In this document: positions 1-6,853 of the stretch, one piece after another
How the letters are laid out: each line of letters starts with the position of its first letter
Position numbering within the stretch: position 1 is the first letter of the stretch
Source: Thermoguttaceae bacterium
Lineage (GTDB): Bacteria > Planctomycetota > Planctomycetia > Pirellulales > Thermoguttaceae
Direction of reading: 5' to 3'
NCBI GenBank assembly: GCA_024653385.1
Contig: JANLFZ010000057.1
Location: 5,549-15,499, forward strand
DNA length: 9,951 nucleotides
Made by a program: the position numbers and the translations under genes
Notes under the pieces: model-generated
What the model was told of the DNA's origin: nothing
The model's input: only the letters and a program-made list of their open reading frames with translations
Databases searched by the model: none

Positions 1-33
1 GCAGGTTCTCGTCGCGCAAGGGCGAGAACCTGC
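1..33. repeat. 11-bp perfect inverted repeat inside the CbiA-like gene
   Basis: GCAGGTTCTCG at 1-11 is the exact reverse complement of CGAGAACCTGC at 23-33, with an 11-base loop between. The stem may continue left of the window. It lies in coding sequence (in frame RFSSRKGENLPP), which itself looks conserved for the family. It could fold as an mRNA hairpin or be chance. No function is shown. Confidence 0.6.
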
Positions 34-560
34 CGCCACAAGCCGACGTCGTCTATTTCGGCTGCGGACATCCCGAGCGATACGCCTCGGCCTTGTCGGA
101 GAACCACTGCATGATGGCGGCGCTGCGGAGCCATCTGTGCGCGGGCCGCCGAGTCTACGCCGAGGGAGGGGGGGCTGCATATCTCTGCCAGCAGATGGAG
201 ACGCCCGACGGCCAGCGCAAACGCATGGCCGGCATTCTGCCCGCTGTCGCGCGGTTGGCCAAGAGTCCGCGCCCGGCTCATCCTGTTGAATTGACGATTT
301 CGCGTTCCAACTGGCTCTGCGACAAGGGCACCCGATTGAGGGGATACCGTAACTCGCTGTGGCATTTCGAGCCAACCGGAGCCTTGGGCGGCTTCGTGAC
401 GGAACCGGGTCATGAAGACACCCTGGCCGGGAGCTTCCATTCGGTGATGAGTCTGGTCCATCTAAGCTTCGCGGCCCAGCCGAGTTGTATCGATCACTTC
501 TTTCTCCCGAGGGCCGAGAGGGAAGCGCTTCCCTGGACGGTTCCCTCGCAGGGCCTGTGA
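1..560 (+). CDS. CobB/CbiA-like protein, C-terminal part (5' end cut by window)
   Basis: The frame is open from base 3 to the TGA at 558-560, so the start lies left of the window. The first in-frame ATG (111) and the TTG at 93 both fall inside conserved sequence. The visible 185 residues match the C-terminal glutamine-amidotransferase half of cobyrinate a,c-diamide synthase, which amidates two side chains of cobyrinate in cobalamin synthesis. Seen in order are a GCGHPE block (the family's GGGYPE), SEN before a helix, YAEGGGAAYL (the family's AECGGLMYL), a VELTI strand, LRGY where the family has RGHEFHYS, and a final SLVHLSF (the family's VHLHF). The nucleophilic Cys of AECGG is Gly (codon 165-167) and the RGHEFH block is not kept. 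The fold is probably intact, but glutamine hydrolysis is doubtful. It may be a paralogue with another role or an ammonia-dependent enzyme. The N-terminal ATP-binding half cannot be seen, so the exact family is uncertain. Confidence 0.7.
   Translation, partial: RFSSRKGENLPPQADVVYFGCGHPERYASALSENHCMMAALRSHLCAGRRVYAEGGGAAYLCQQMETPDGQRKRMAGILPAVARLAKSPRPAHPVELTISRSNWLCDKGTRLRGYRNSLWHFEPTGALGGFVTEPGHEDTLAGSFHSVMSLVHLSFAAQPSCIDHFFLPRAEREALPWTVPSQGL
519..534. repeat. 16-bp perfect palindrome near the end of the CbiA-like gene
   Basis: AGGGAAGCGCTTCCCT is identical on both strands. It lies 24 bases before the stop codon of the CbiA-like gene. There is no T-run after it, so it does not look like an intrinsic terminator. 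It could be a protein-binding dyad or a coincidence of GC-rich coding sequence. Confidence 0.4.
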
Positions 561-789
561 AACGAGTCCGGCCGACTCTGGGGAAGCCCGGCGCGATAAC
601 CGCACTTTCGGCATGCGCTTTGTCCGCGGCAAGACGCCTCCGCTTGCCTTCGGTCTTCGATCCGCAGCAGCCGAGCGACCGACAGCACGGCGCTGGCTAG
701 CGGTTTCTCGGCGAACTTCTGGAGGTTTGCGCAAATCTTGCCGATTATTCCGATCGCAGAAGGATTGCGTAGCGTCGCATCCCCAAAAC

Positions 790-819
790 TACTCCTATCG
801 GGGGAGTAAGATCGGAAAG
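790..819 (+). promoter_or_regulatory. Leader hairpin and weak ribosome binding site of the secretin gene
   Basis: TACTCC (790-795) and GGAGTA (803-808) form a 6-bp stem with a 7-base loop. The right arm contains the purine-rich run GGGGGAG, which resembles a Shine-Dalgarno site but ends about 20 bases before the ATG, too far for normal use. The closer GGAAAG at 814-819, 7 bases before the ATG, is the likelier ribosome site. The rest of the 266-base gap (561-789) shows no gene and no promoter I can defend. Confidence 0.35.
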
Positions 820-826
820 CCGGCCT

Positions 827-3800
827 ATGTCTTGCTCAACAGATCGAGGCGTGCCCTTCGTCCTTTCGGCCGCGATTCTGGTTTCCACGCTCTTGGTGGT
901 CGGCGTGGCGGGGCCCCATGTGGCTCAAGGGGCGGATGACCCCTCGGGCGACTTCCGTGCCTACGCACTCCAACACGCCAGGGCCGCCGAGGTGGATTCC
1001 ACCTTGGCTCCTCTTCTGCCGCCCGGCGCGGAAGTCCTCGTGGACAGCAAGAGCAACCGAATCCTCGTGCGCGGACCGGCGCTAGCGCACCAGATTGCCA
1101 ATCAAGTGATCGGATCGCTCGACCGCGCTGCCCCGCCACCGTCCGCCCCGTCGCAATCTGCCGGTTCAGCCTCGACGCTGCGGGTGTACGCGTGCCCGCC
1201 TGGGCAGGCCAAGGCGGTCGCGGCCCAGCTCGAGACCGACGTTCGGGGAGTGCCTGGGGTGCGAATCGTTCCGGACGAGCGGACGTCCCAGCTCCTGGTC
1301 GTGGCGCCCACCGAGGTGCAAACGCGGATTGCCGCCCGGCTTGCCGAGGGGATTCAAGCCCAGCCGACCATGCCGGCCGAGGCGGCGGCGCCCCAGGCCG
1401 CCCCGTCGGCCCGCGCCGCGGCCAAACCACGCGCCTACCAGCTTTCGCTCATGACGGCCGACCGGCTCGAGGCGGCCTTGGCCGCGATCTTGGGCGACCG
1501 GCTCAAGCCCGGCCCGGAGACCAGCGCCGACGCGGCCGTGTACCGGGTCGCGCTGTCGGACGGATCCCACCTCCAGGCGACCATCCACCGCCGGACCAAC
1601 CAGGTGTCGGCCTCTGGTCCTGAGGTGCAGGCGGCGGCATTCATCCAGTTGGTCGAGGCACTCGACGCGCCCGTGGGGCGGGCCGACCAGAGCACTCGCC
1701 TGATCGCCCTGCGTTCGACGCGGCCCGAGGATGCCCGGCGCACGGCCGAGGCGATTCGTGCCAGCACGCAGGGCCGGGGCGACGCTTCGGCAAGGGAGCC
1801 GCTGCCGGCCAAGTTGTTCCAGCCGCGTCCTCGGGGCGCGGGCGACGTTTCCGAAGTGGCGCAGGCTGCTCCGGCGGCCCCGGGCACAGCGCCGCCTGGC
1901 GAGGCAGCCAAGCCCGGCGCGCCCAAGGAGTCGGAGGCGGAAGAAGGCGGCGGCATGATCGGGCCCGTCCAAGTCGAACTGCTCGAGGGACTCGACGTGC
2001 TCATCGTGCGCGGCCACAAGCGCGACGTCCAACGTGTGCTGGAGATCATCAAGCAGATCGAGGAGCTGGGCAAGATCACCGAGCCGGCGATCGTGGTCCA
2101 TCCGCTGTACCATGTCGACAGCGTCGCCTTGGCCACGCTGGTCAACCAGATCTATACCGACGTCTTTGCGGCCCGGCAGGGCTCGGTGAGCATCACGGCG
2201 TTGGTCAAGCCGAACGCCTTGCTCTTGGTGGGGCGCAAGGAGAGCGTGGGGCGGGTGATCGAACTGGTCAACCGGCTCGACGTGCCGGTCGCGCCCGAGT
2301 CGCAGTTCCAGGCGTTTCGCCTGAAGCACGCGGCCGCGGCGACGCTCCAGACGACGATCCAGGGGTTCTACACCGACCGCGGAGGGCTCGGGCCTCTGGT
2401 GCGTGTGACGGCCGACACGCGCTCGAACACGCTGGTCGTTCAGGCCAGCCCCCGCGATCTGGCCGAGGTGGCGGCGTTGATCGCCCGGCTCGATGTGCCC
2501 GACAGCGAGAAGAAAAGCGAGATCCGCATCTTCCGTCTGAACCACGCCGTGGCCGAGACGCTCATGCCGGTGCTTCAGGACGCGATTCAGGCCCAGGCGG
2601 CGCGCCCGGCCGGGGCAGCGCCCACCCAGGCGGCCGGGACCCAGGCGGGACAGGCGCCCGGAGCGCTGGAGTTTCTGACGGTCGACGTGCAGGGCCAGCG
2701 GCGGATGGTGACGGCGGGCATTCTGGCCGACGTACGGATCAGCGCCGACGCCCGGGCCAACGCCCTGATCGTTTCCGCCCCGCCCGAAAGCATGCCCTTG
2801 ATCGAGGCCCTCATCAAGCAGCTCGACATGCCGCCGGCCGTGCGGGCCGAGATCAAGGTCTTCACCATCGTCAACGGCGATGCGCAGGCCCTGACCGCGA
2901 TGCTGATGGATCTGTTCGCCCAGGCGGCCACGCCGGCGCAGGCCGCGGCCCAGTCGGCGGCCGGCGAGGGCGAAAGCTCGCTCGTCCCCCTGCGGTTTGT
3001 CGCCGACGCGCGGACCAACAGCATCATCGCGGCCGGGTCGCGCAGCGACCTGTTGGTCGCCGAGGCGATCCTCTTGCGGCTCGACGAGAGCGACGTGCGC
3101 AACCGCAAGAATGTCGTCTACCGGCTGAAGAACTCGCCGGCCAACGACGTGGCCAACGCCCTGAGCAACTTCCTCCGCTCGGAGCGCGAGGTCGAGCGGA
3201 TCGGCGTGGTCAGCCCGTTCGAACAGATCGAACGCGAGGTGATCGTCGTGGCCGAGCCGGTCACCAACAGCCTCATCATCAGCGCCACGCCGCGGTTCTA
3301 CGAAGAGGTGATGCGCCTGGTCGAGCAGCTCGACCAGCGACCGCCCATGGTGATGATCCAGGTGCTCATCGCCGAGGTGACGCTCAACCGCACCGACGAG
3401 TTCGGCGTGCAGTTGGGGTTGCAGGACCAGCTCCTCTTCTACCGCAGCCCGGTGACGGGAACGCCCGCGGTGCCGACCCCCGGCTTCAACTTCAACAACC
3501 AGGGCCTCGGCGGCGCGAACGTCCGACCCGACATCGTGGCCCCGCAGGGGCTGTCGGATCTGGGCATGGGACGGACGAACTCGCAACTGGGCTTCGGCGG
3601 CCTGGTGCTGTCGGCATCCAGCGAGAGCGTGAGCATTCTCTTGCGGGCCCTCCAGGAACGCCGCAAGCTCGAGGTGCTCAGCCGGCCGCAGATCATGACG
3701 CTCGACAACCAGCCGGCCTACATCCAGGTGGGCCAGCAGGTACCGCAGATCCGCGGCGTATCGCTCACCCAATTCGGGCAGACCAACAACATCGACTATG

Positions 3801-4699
3801 AAGACGTGGGGTTGATCCTTCAGGTCATCCCCCGCATCAGCCCCGACGGCCTGGTGGTCATGGAGATCGACGCCAACCGATCGAGCGTCGGCCCCGAATC
3901 CGAGGGCATCCCCGTGTCGGTCTCGACCACCGGGGGCGTGATCCGCGCTCCGCGCATCGACCGCACCCTGGCCCAGACCACCGTCAGTGCGCTGAGCGGC
4001 CAGACGGTGATTCTCGGCGGCCTGATTAGCCGGGAGAAATCCGAGGCCCACCGCCAGGTGCCGCTCTTGGGCGACATCCCCGTGGTGGGCCGTCTGTTCC
4101 GGTTCGATTCCACGGCGACGCAGCGGCGCGAACTGCTCATCATCATGACGCCGCACATCGTCAAGAACGAAGAGGATATCGAGCGGATCAAGAAAGCCGA
4201 AGCCGCCCGGATGCACTGGTGCCTGGCCGACGTGGTCGATCTGCACGGCGACAGCGGCCTGCGTGGGCGAAGCGACGAGTGGACCGACGCCGAGACGACC
4301 ACGATCTACCCCGATCTGACTCCCGGCGCCGGAGCCGTCCCGGTGCCCCCAGCGCCGGCGGCCGCTCCCAAGGTCGCGCCGGCGGACGCCCTGCCGAAGC
4401 TCGAGCCGACACGGAGCGGGCCCAAGGACGGCGCAACGCCGGCTAGCGCCGGCGCCCAAGCCCGCATGTCGTCGGTGACCCCTGCGGCCACGGAGAGAAC
4501 GGCGGGCGTGGGCCCCGCGCTCGAATCGCCCCGGCCTACGTCGCCGGCCGAGCAGGCCAACCCTGCAAGCACGCCGCCCCAAGGCGCGGTCGAGCCCGCC
4601 GTGTACGACCTGCGTGGAACCGCCCAAACCACGGTGAGATACGGTCCACCGCCTCCCCGAACGATCCAGAGCGGGAACCCATTGCGAGGAAGCCCGTAG
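827..4699 (+). CDS. Giant secretin (type II/IV-pilus-like outer-membrane channel)
   Basis: A 1290-residue secretin, the protein that forms a ring-shaped gate in the outer membrane for folded proteins or pili. A signal peptide covers about residues 1-36 (hydrophobic 10-30). Then come about eight or nine secretin_N/NolW-type units, each ending in a pattern like 'R-x-N-x-L-(I/V)-V-x-(A/G)' followed by a helix and LD. They begin near residues 43, 117, 201, 375, 419, 492, 564, 674 and 760. Ala/Pro/Gln-rich inserts interrupt them (about 340-375, 590-620, 695-715). The secretin core starts near 839 (PPMVMIQVLIAEV). It includes SGQTVILGGLI (1057-1067), VPLLGDIPVVGRLF (1078-1091) and a closing LLIIMTPHIV strand near 1103. 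The last ~150 residues are Pro/Ala-rich. Typical GspD is about 650-700 residues, so the periplasmic part is greatly enlarged. The start is secure: TAG at 770-772 is in frame and 827 is the first ATG after it. No ATPase, platform or pilin genes are visible, so the cargo is unknown. Confidence 0.93.
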   Translation: MSCSTDRGVPFVLSAAILVSTLLVVGVAGPHVAQGADDPSGDFRAYALQHARAAEVDSTLAPLLPPGAEVLVDSKSNRILVRGPALAHQIANQVIGSLDRAAPPPSAPSQSAGSASTLRVYACPPGQAKAVAAQLETDVRGVPGVRIVPDERTSQLLVVAPTEVQTRIAARLAEGIQAQPTMPAEAAAPQAAPSARAAAKPRAYQLSLMTADRLEAALAAILGDRLKPGPETSADAAVYRVALSDGSHLQATIHRRTNQVSASGPEVQAAAFIQLVEALDAPVGRADQSTRLIALRSTRPEDARRTAEAIRASTQGRGDASAREPLPAKLFQPRPRGAGDVSEVAQAAPAAPGTAPPGEAAKPGAPKESEAEEGGGMIGPVQVELLEGLDVLIVRGHKRDVQRVLEIIKQIEELGKITEPAIVVHPLYHVDSVALATLVNQIYTDVFAARQGSVSITALVKPNALLLVGRKESVGRVIELVNRLDVPVAPESQFQAFRLKHAAAATLQTTIQGFYTDRGGLGPLVRVTADTRSNTLVVQASPRDLAEVAALIARLDVPDSEKKSEIRIFRLNHAVAETLMPVLQDAIQAQAARPAGAAPTQAAGTQAGQAPGALEFLTVDVQGQRRMVTAGILADVRISADARANALIVSAPPESMPLIEALIKQLDMPPAVRAEIKVFTIVNGDAQALTAMLMDLFAQAATPAQAAAQSAAGEGESSLVPLRFVADARTNSIIAAGSRSDLLVAEAILLRLDESDVRNRKNVVYRLKNSPANDVANALSNFLRSEREVERIGVVSPFEQIEREVIVVAEPVTNSLIISATPRFYEEVMRLVEQLDQRPPMVMIQVLIAEVTLNRTDEFGVQLGLQDQLLFYRSPVTGTPAVPTPGFNFNNQGLGGANVRPDIVAPQGLSDLGMGRTNSQLGFGGLVLSASSESVSILLRALQERRKLEVLSRPQIMTLDNQPAYIQVGQQVPQIRGVSLTQFGQTNNIDYEDVGLILQVIPRISPDGLVVMEIDANRSSVGPESEGIPVSVSTTGGVIRAPRIDRTLAQTTVSALSGQTVILGGLISREKSEAHRQVPLLGDIPVVGRLFRFDSTATQRRELLIIMTPHIVKNEEDIERIKKAEAARMHWCLADVVDLHGDSGLRGRSDEWTDAETTTIYPDLTPGAGAVPVPPAPAAAPKVAPADALPKLEPTRSGPKDGATPASAGAQARMSSVTPAATERTAGVGPALESPRPTSPAEQANPASTPPQGAVEPAVYDLRGTAQTTVRYGPPPPRTIQSGNPLRGSP

Positions 4700-4744
4700 G
4701 AAACGCTGAACTCTTCCATCCTCCCCGAGCCTCGTTCTCCGTCC

Positions 4745-5866
4745 ATGCGTTGCCTCACTGCCATGTTCGCTCGATCCGCGTTGCCTTGCACGGACGCCGT
4801 TGGCGTGTTCGGCCGGCTGTTGGCCATTCTGGGCACCGTCACGATGGCGGGCTGTTCGACATGGAGTCTCGCGCCGTCGATCCCACTGCTTGGCGACGAG
4901 AAGCCGCAGAAGCCCGTGCGTGTCGTGGCCATGTGGTCCAACACGATCGTGCAGCCGCCCGGCGGCGGCGCGGCCGTGCGCGGGTTCGCGGGCCGGCTGT
5001 TGTTTTACGCCGAGGACGGCAAGAAACCCTGCCGGGTGGACGGGACGTGCGTGATCTACGCCTTCGACGAGGAGGGCCGCAACCCCGAAAACGTCAAGCC
5101 CGACCGCAAATATGTCTTCACGCCCGAGCAATTCGCCAAGCACTACGGCAAGACCGAGCTTGGGCACAGCTACTCGGTGTGGATCCCTTGGGATGAAGTG
5201 GGCGGCCCGCGCAAGGAAGTGAGCCTGATCGTGCGTTTTCTGCCCACCGGCGGAGGCGTGGCGATGAGCGAACAAACCCGGCAGTACCTGGCCGGGCCGG
5301 TCAACGCGAAGCCTGCGGAAGAGGCGCGGCCGTCCGCCGTGTCGGCCGAGCGTGGCCGGGATGCCGGCGTGCAGGCCGCTTCGTATGAATCACCCGCCGG
5401 CGAAGATTCTCCATCGACGGGCGAGGGCGGAAGGCCCCGGATGGTGACCACGACGATCCCGGTGCCGGACGAGTTCGCCCGCCGCCCGCCGTTTGCGCCG
5501 CGCCCCGTGCGGAGGCGCGATTCGCTCAGCGGCCCGCCGGCGATTGCCCCGGAAGAGTGGCAGACACCGCGGAACCCGACGGCGTCGGCGTTGCCTGACG
5601 CGCGTGCCCCGCGCTGGGACGCCACGAGTCCGCAGGGCTCGACGACGCCCTCGGCGGAGTCTCGCCCGACGGCGTCGGCGCCACCGACAACTCGTTCTGT
5701 ACCTGGAAGACTCCGGGCTCCAGGCGAGCCAGTTGTTCCGCCAGCGCGCGATCGTGTTCCGACGCGACCACGCCCCTCAGTGTGGCCGTCCCCTCGCGCA
5801 GCGTCACCTCAACCGGCGACTGAAAACGGATCCGGCTGGAGCGCTCCAGGCGTGCCGACAAGCTAG
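4745..5866 (+). CDS. Probable secretin-linked lipoprotein with Pro-rich tail
   Basis: The gene starts 45 bp after the secretin stop on the same strand, so the two are probably co-transcribed. A hydrophobic stretch leads to MAGC with Cys at residue 37, a plausible lipobox, which suggests an outer-membrane lipoprotein. A GTG at 4805 would give a more usual short lipoprotein signal (FGRLLAILGTVTMAGC) and is an alternative start. Neither start has a strong ribosome site. Residues about 48-180 form one compact domain with alternating strands and the blocks GRLLFYAEDGKKP, YVFTPEQFAKHYGKTELG, HSYSVWIPWDEVGGP and VSLIVRF. I cannot name the family. From about 180 to 373 it is Pro/Ala/Ser/Arg-rich and looks disordered. 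The last 341 bp lie antisense to the BON gene at 5526-6710, and the final ~61 codons have codon use unlike the rest. The true functional end may be near 5680. A role as accessory or assembly factor of the secretin is inferred from position only. Confidence 0.8.
   Translation: MRCLTAMFARSALPCTDAVGVFGRLLAILGTVTMAGCSTWSLAPSIPLLGDEKPQKPVRVVAMWSNTIVQPPGGGAAVRGFAGRLLFYAEDGKKPCRVDGTCVIYAFDEEGRNPENVKPDRKYVFTPEQFAKHYGKTELGHSYSVWIPWDEVGGPRKEVSLIVRFLPTGGGVAMSEQTRQYLAGPVNAKPAEEARPSAVSAERGRDAGVQAASYESPAGEDSPSTGEGGRPRMVTTTIPVPDEFARRPPFAPRPVRRRDSLSGPPAIAPEEWQTPRNPTASALPDARAPRWDATSPQGSTTPSAESRPTASAPPTTRSVPGRLRAPGEPVVPPARDRVPTRPRPSVWPSPRAASPQPATENGSGWSAPGVPTS
5526..5866. other. 341-bp convergent overlap of two coding regions
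   Basis: The stop of the plus-strand lipoprotein frame (TAG 5864-5866) lies beyond the stop of the minus-strand BON frame (TGA read from 5528-5526), so the two 3' ends overlap. By hand count, the plus frame has G or C at the third position in 46 of 53 codons over 5522-5680 but only 29 of 61 over 5681-5863. The BON domain occupies about 5682-5897 on the minus strand. The right part therefore looks selected on the minus strand. The left part (5526-5680) is likely selected mainly on the plus strand. Confidence 0.7.
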
Positions 5867-6710
5867 GCAGGACCTGTTCGACGGTCGGACGGACGGCCGG
5901 GAACGCCAGATCGATGCCCGTCTGAAGATACTCCGTCCCCATCGCGCCGCGCCGCCCGTACGCGCTGCTGTACCCCGAACGGCCATAACTCGAGCCGTAG
6001 CGCGAGCCGTAACTGCTGCTATAGCCCCCGTAGCCTCCTCCGTAGGAACTCCCATAGGGCGAACGGTAGGTCGAGCCGTAGGAGGACGACCCATAGGGCG
6101 AACGGTAGGACGAGCCGTAGGAAGAGCCGTACGAGGAACCGTACGGCGAACGGTAGGTCGAACCGTAACTCGAACCGTAACTCGAGCCATACGGCGAACG
6201 ATACGACGAGCCGTACGACGAACCGTAGGAAGAACCATACGACGAGCGGTACGACGAACCGGAGAGCGTGCCGGATGTCGAACGGTACGACCCCAGGGAC
6301 GATCCATAGGAAGAACGCGAGCCGGTCCCGTACGACCGCGAGAGCGAACCGACCGAGCCGTAAGTGCGGGTTCCCGTCGACCTGGTCGACGAGCCGGTCA
6401 TGCCGCCGAACACATTGGGGACGTCCGACGAGTCGGTGCCGATGAACGTTCCCTCACGGCGTTGGATCAGGAATTCACCGCTGGTGTTGAACGGATCGCT
6501 GCCACCGAAGAGCGACCCACCCAGTGCCGAGCCCTGGAAGGCACTGCCGCCCGAGCCTCGGCTGCCCGAGAACATACTCCGACCGCTGCCAGCCGACCCC
6601 ACCGACCCAGAGCCGGAAGACCCAACCGATTGCGAGAACTGGGCGAAGGCGGGCCCCGCACTCAACAGGGCCGCAACGAAAGCCAGCGCGATAGGCACAC
6701 GGCGCGACAT
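5526..6710 (-). CDS. Exported BON-domain protein with Tyr-Ser-Gly repeat region
   Basis: A 394-residue protein. The signal peptide MSRRVPIALAFVAALLSAG ends in AFA before Gln24. After a Gly/Ser-rich stretch and a short ordered segment (FLIQRREGTFIGTDSSDV, about 80-97), residues about 152-250 are a low-complexity tract of SSYG and SSYRSPYG units. A BON domain follows (about 272-343): a TLREGTATLRGVVAS hairpin, then the helix DRALAEQLARLEPGV and the strand VQNELSV. BON domains occur in OsmY and other envelope proteins and are thought to bind membranes or partner proteins. The start is well supported by AAGGGAGA at 6717-6724, about 7 bases upstream. The last ~50 residues are Pro/Ser-rich and lie antisense to the lipoprotein gene. 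The Tyr-rich tract resembles extracellular structural or adhesive low-complexity sequence, which is inference. The neighbouring gene at 7053-7823 carries a related BON domain. Confidence 0.85.
   Translation of the reverse strand: MSRRVPIALAFVAALLSAGPAFAQFSQSVGSSGSGSVGSAGSGRSMFSGSRGSGGSAFQGSALGGSLFGGSDPFNTSGEFLIQRREGTFIGTDSSDVPNVFGGMTGSSTRSTGTRTYGSVGSLSRSYGTGSRSSYGSSLGSYRSTSGTLSGSSYRSSYGSSYGSSYGSSYRSPYGSSYGSSYGSTYRSPYGSSYGSSYGSSYRSPYGSSSYGSTYRSPYGSSYGGGYGGYSSSYGSRYGSSYGRSGYSSAYGRRGAMGTEYLQTGIDLAFPAVRPTVEQVLPSLSARLERSSRIRFQSPVEVTLREGTATLRGVVASEHDRALAEQLARLEPGVFQVQNELSVAPTPSGETPPRASSSPADSWRPSAGHARQATPTPSGSAVSATLPGQSPAGR
5575..5680. repeat. Pair of 16-bp direct repeats, each with a small hairpin
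   Basis: CCCGACGGCGTCGGCG occurs exactly at 5575-5590 and at 5665-5680, 90 bp apart, so in frame for both overlapping genes. Each copy holds CCGAC-GGC-GTCGG, a 5-bp stem with a 3-base loop. The plus frame reads PTASA in both copies and the minus frame reads PTPSG in both. The sequence between the copies is not otherwise repeated. The second copy ends exactly where plus-strand codon use changes. It may be a relic of a slippage or recombination event, or a pair of weak hairpins between convergent genes. Confidence 0.6.
5955..6362 (-). repeat. Coding tandem repeat (SSYG / SSYRSPYG units)
   Basis: Roughly 12-bp units encoding SSYG, grouped into longer units with SSYRSPYGSS, cover residues about 117-252 of the BON protein. 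The DNA copies are imperfect, with synonymous changes such as ccgtacg, ccgtagg and ccataag around the Tyr codon. Such tracts can change length by slippage. Length changes in multiples of 12 bp would stay in frame. Confidence 0.75.
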
Positions 6711-6716
6711 GGCAGA

Positions 6717-6724
6717 TCTCCCTT
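6717..6724 (-). promoter_or_regulatory. Ribosome binding site of the Tyr-rich BON gene
   Basis: Read on the minus strand the sequence is AAGGGAGA, with its GAG core 7 bases before the ATG at 6710-6708. It is one of the clearest Shine-Dalgarno matches in the window and fixes this start. Confidence 0.7.
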
Positions 6725-6818
6725 GGATCGATTGCGCGTCACAAGCCGGTGGCCGCGCAAACCGTCGACCAGGCTCACCTCACCGCAATGGCGCCGACCT
6801 CGGAGGCAGCGCCGATGC

Positions 6819-6836
6819 CGCCCCGTCATAGGGGCG
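6819..6836 (-). other. Hairpin in the leader of the Tyr-rich BON gene
   Basis: CGCCCC (6819-6824) and GGGGCG (6831-6836) form a 6-bp GC stem with a 6-base loop. It would lie in the untranslated leader if the promoter at 6854-6883 is used. No T-run follows, so termination is unlikely. Its function is unknown. Confidence 0.35.
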
Positions 6837-6853
6837 TCGCTCCCCCGGTTATC

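Noticed and set aside
720..770. Possible sigma-70 promoter for the secretin (TTGCGC near 727, AT-rich stretch near 744)
   Set aside because: No pair of boxes has acceptable spacing and match.
613..939. Plus-strand frame of 108 codons between the CbiA-like and secretin genes
   Set aside because: Arg/Ser-rich, without a ribosome site, and running into the secretin start in another frame. There is no sign of coding selection.
4700..4744. Intrinsic terminator between the secretin and lipoprotein genes
   Set aside because: No stem followed by a T-run is visible, and the short gap favours one transcript.
1166..5275. Very long open frame on the minus strand (about 1369 codons) opposite the secretin and lipoprotein genes, even across their 45-bp gap
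   Set aside because: The product is rich in Arg, His, Gly and Asp and has no recognisable domain or export signal. It mirrors codon bias of the GC-rich genes on the plus strand, where the secretin motifs are unmistakable.
5955..6362. Regularly spaced short repeats that could suggest a CRISPR array
   Set aside because: The period is about 12 bp, there are no spacers, and the repeats are in-frame codons of a secreted protein.
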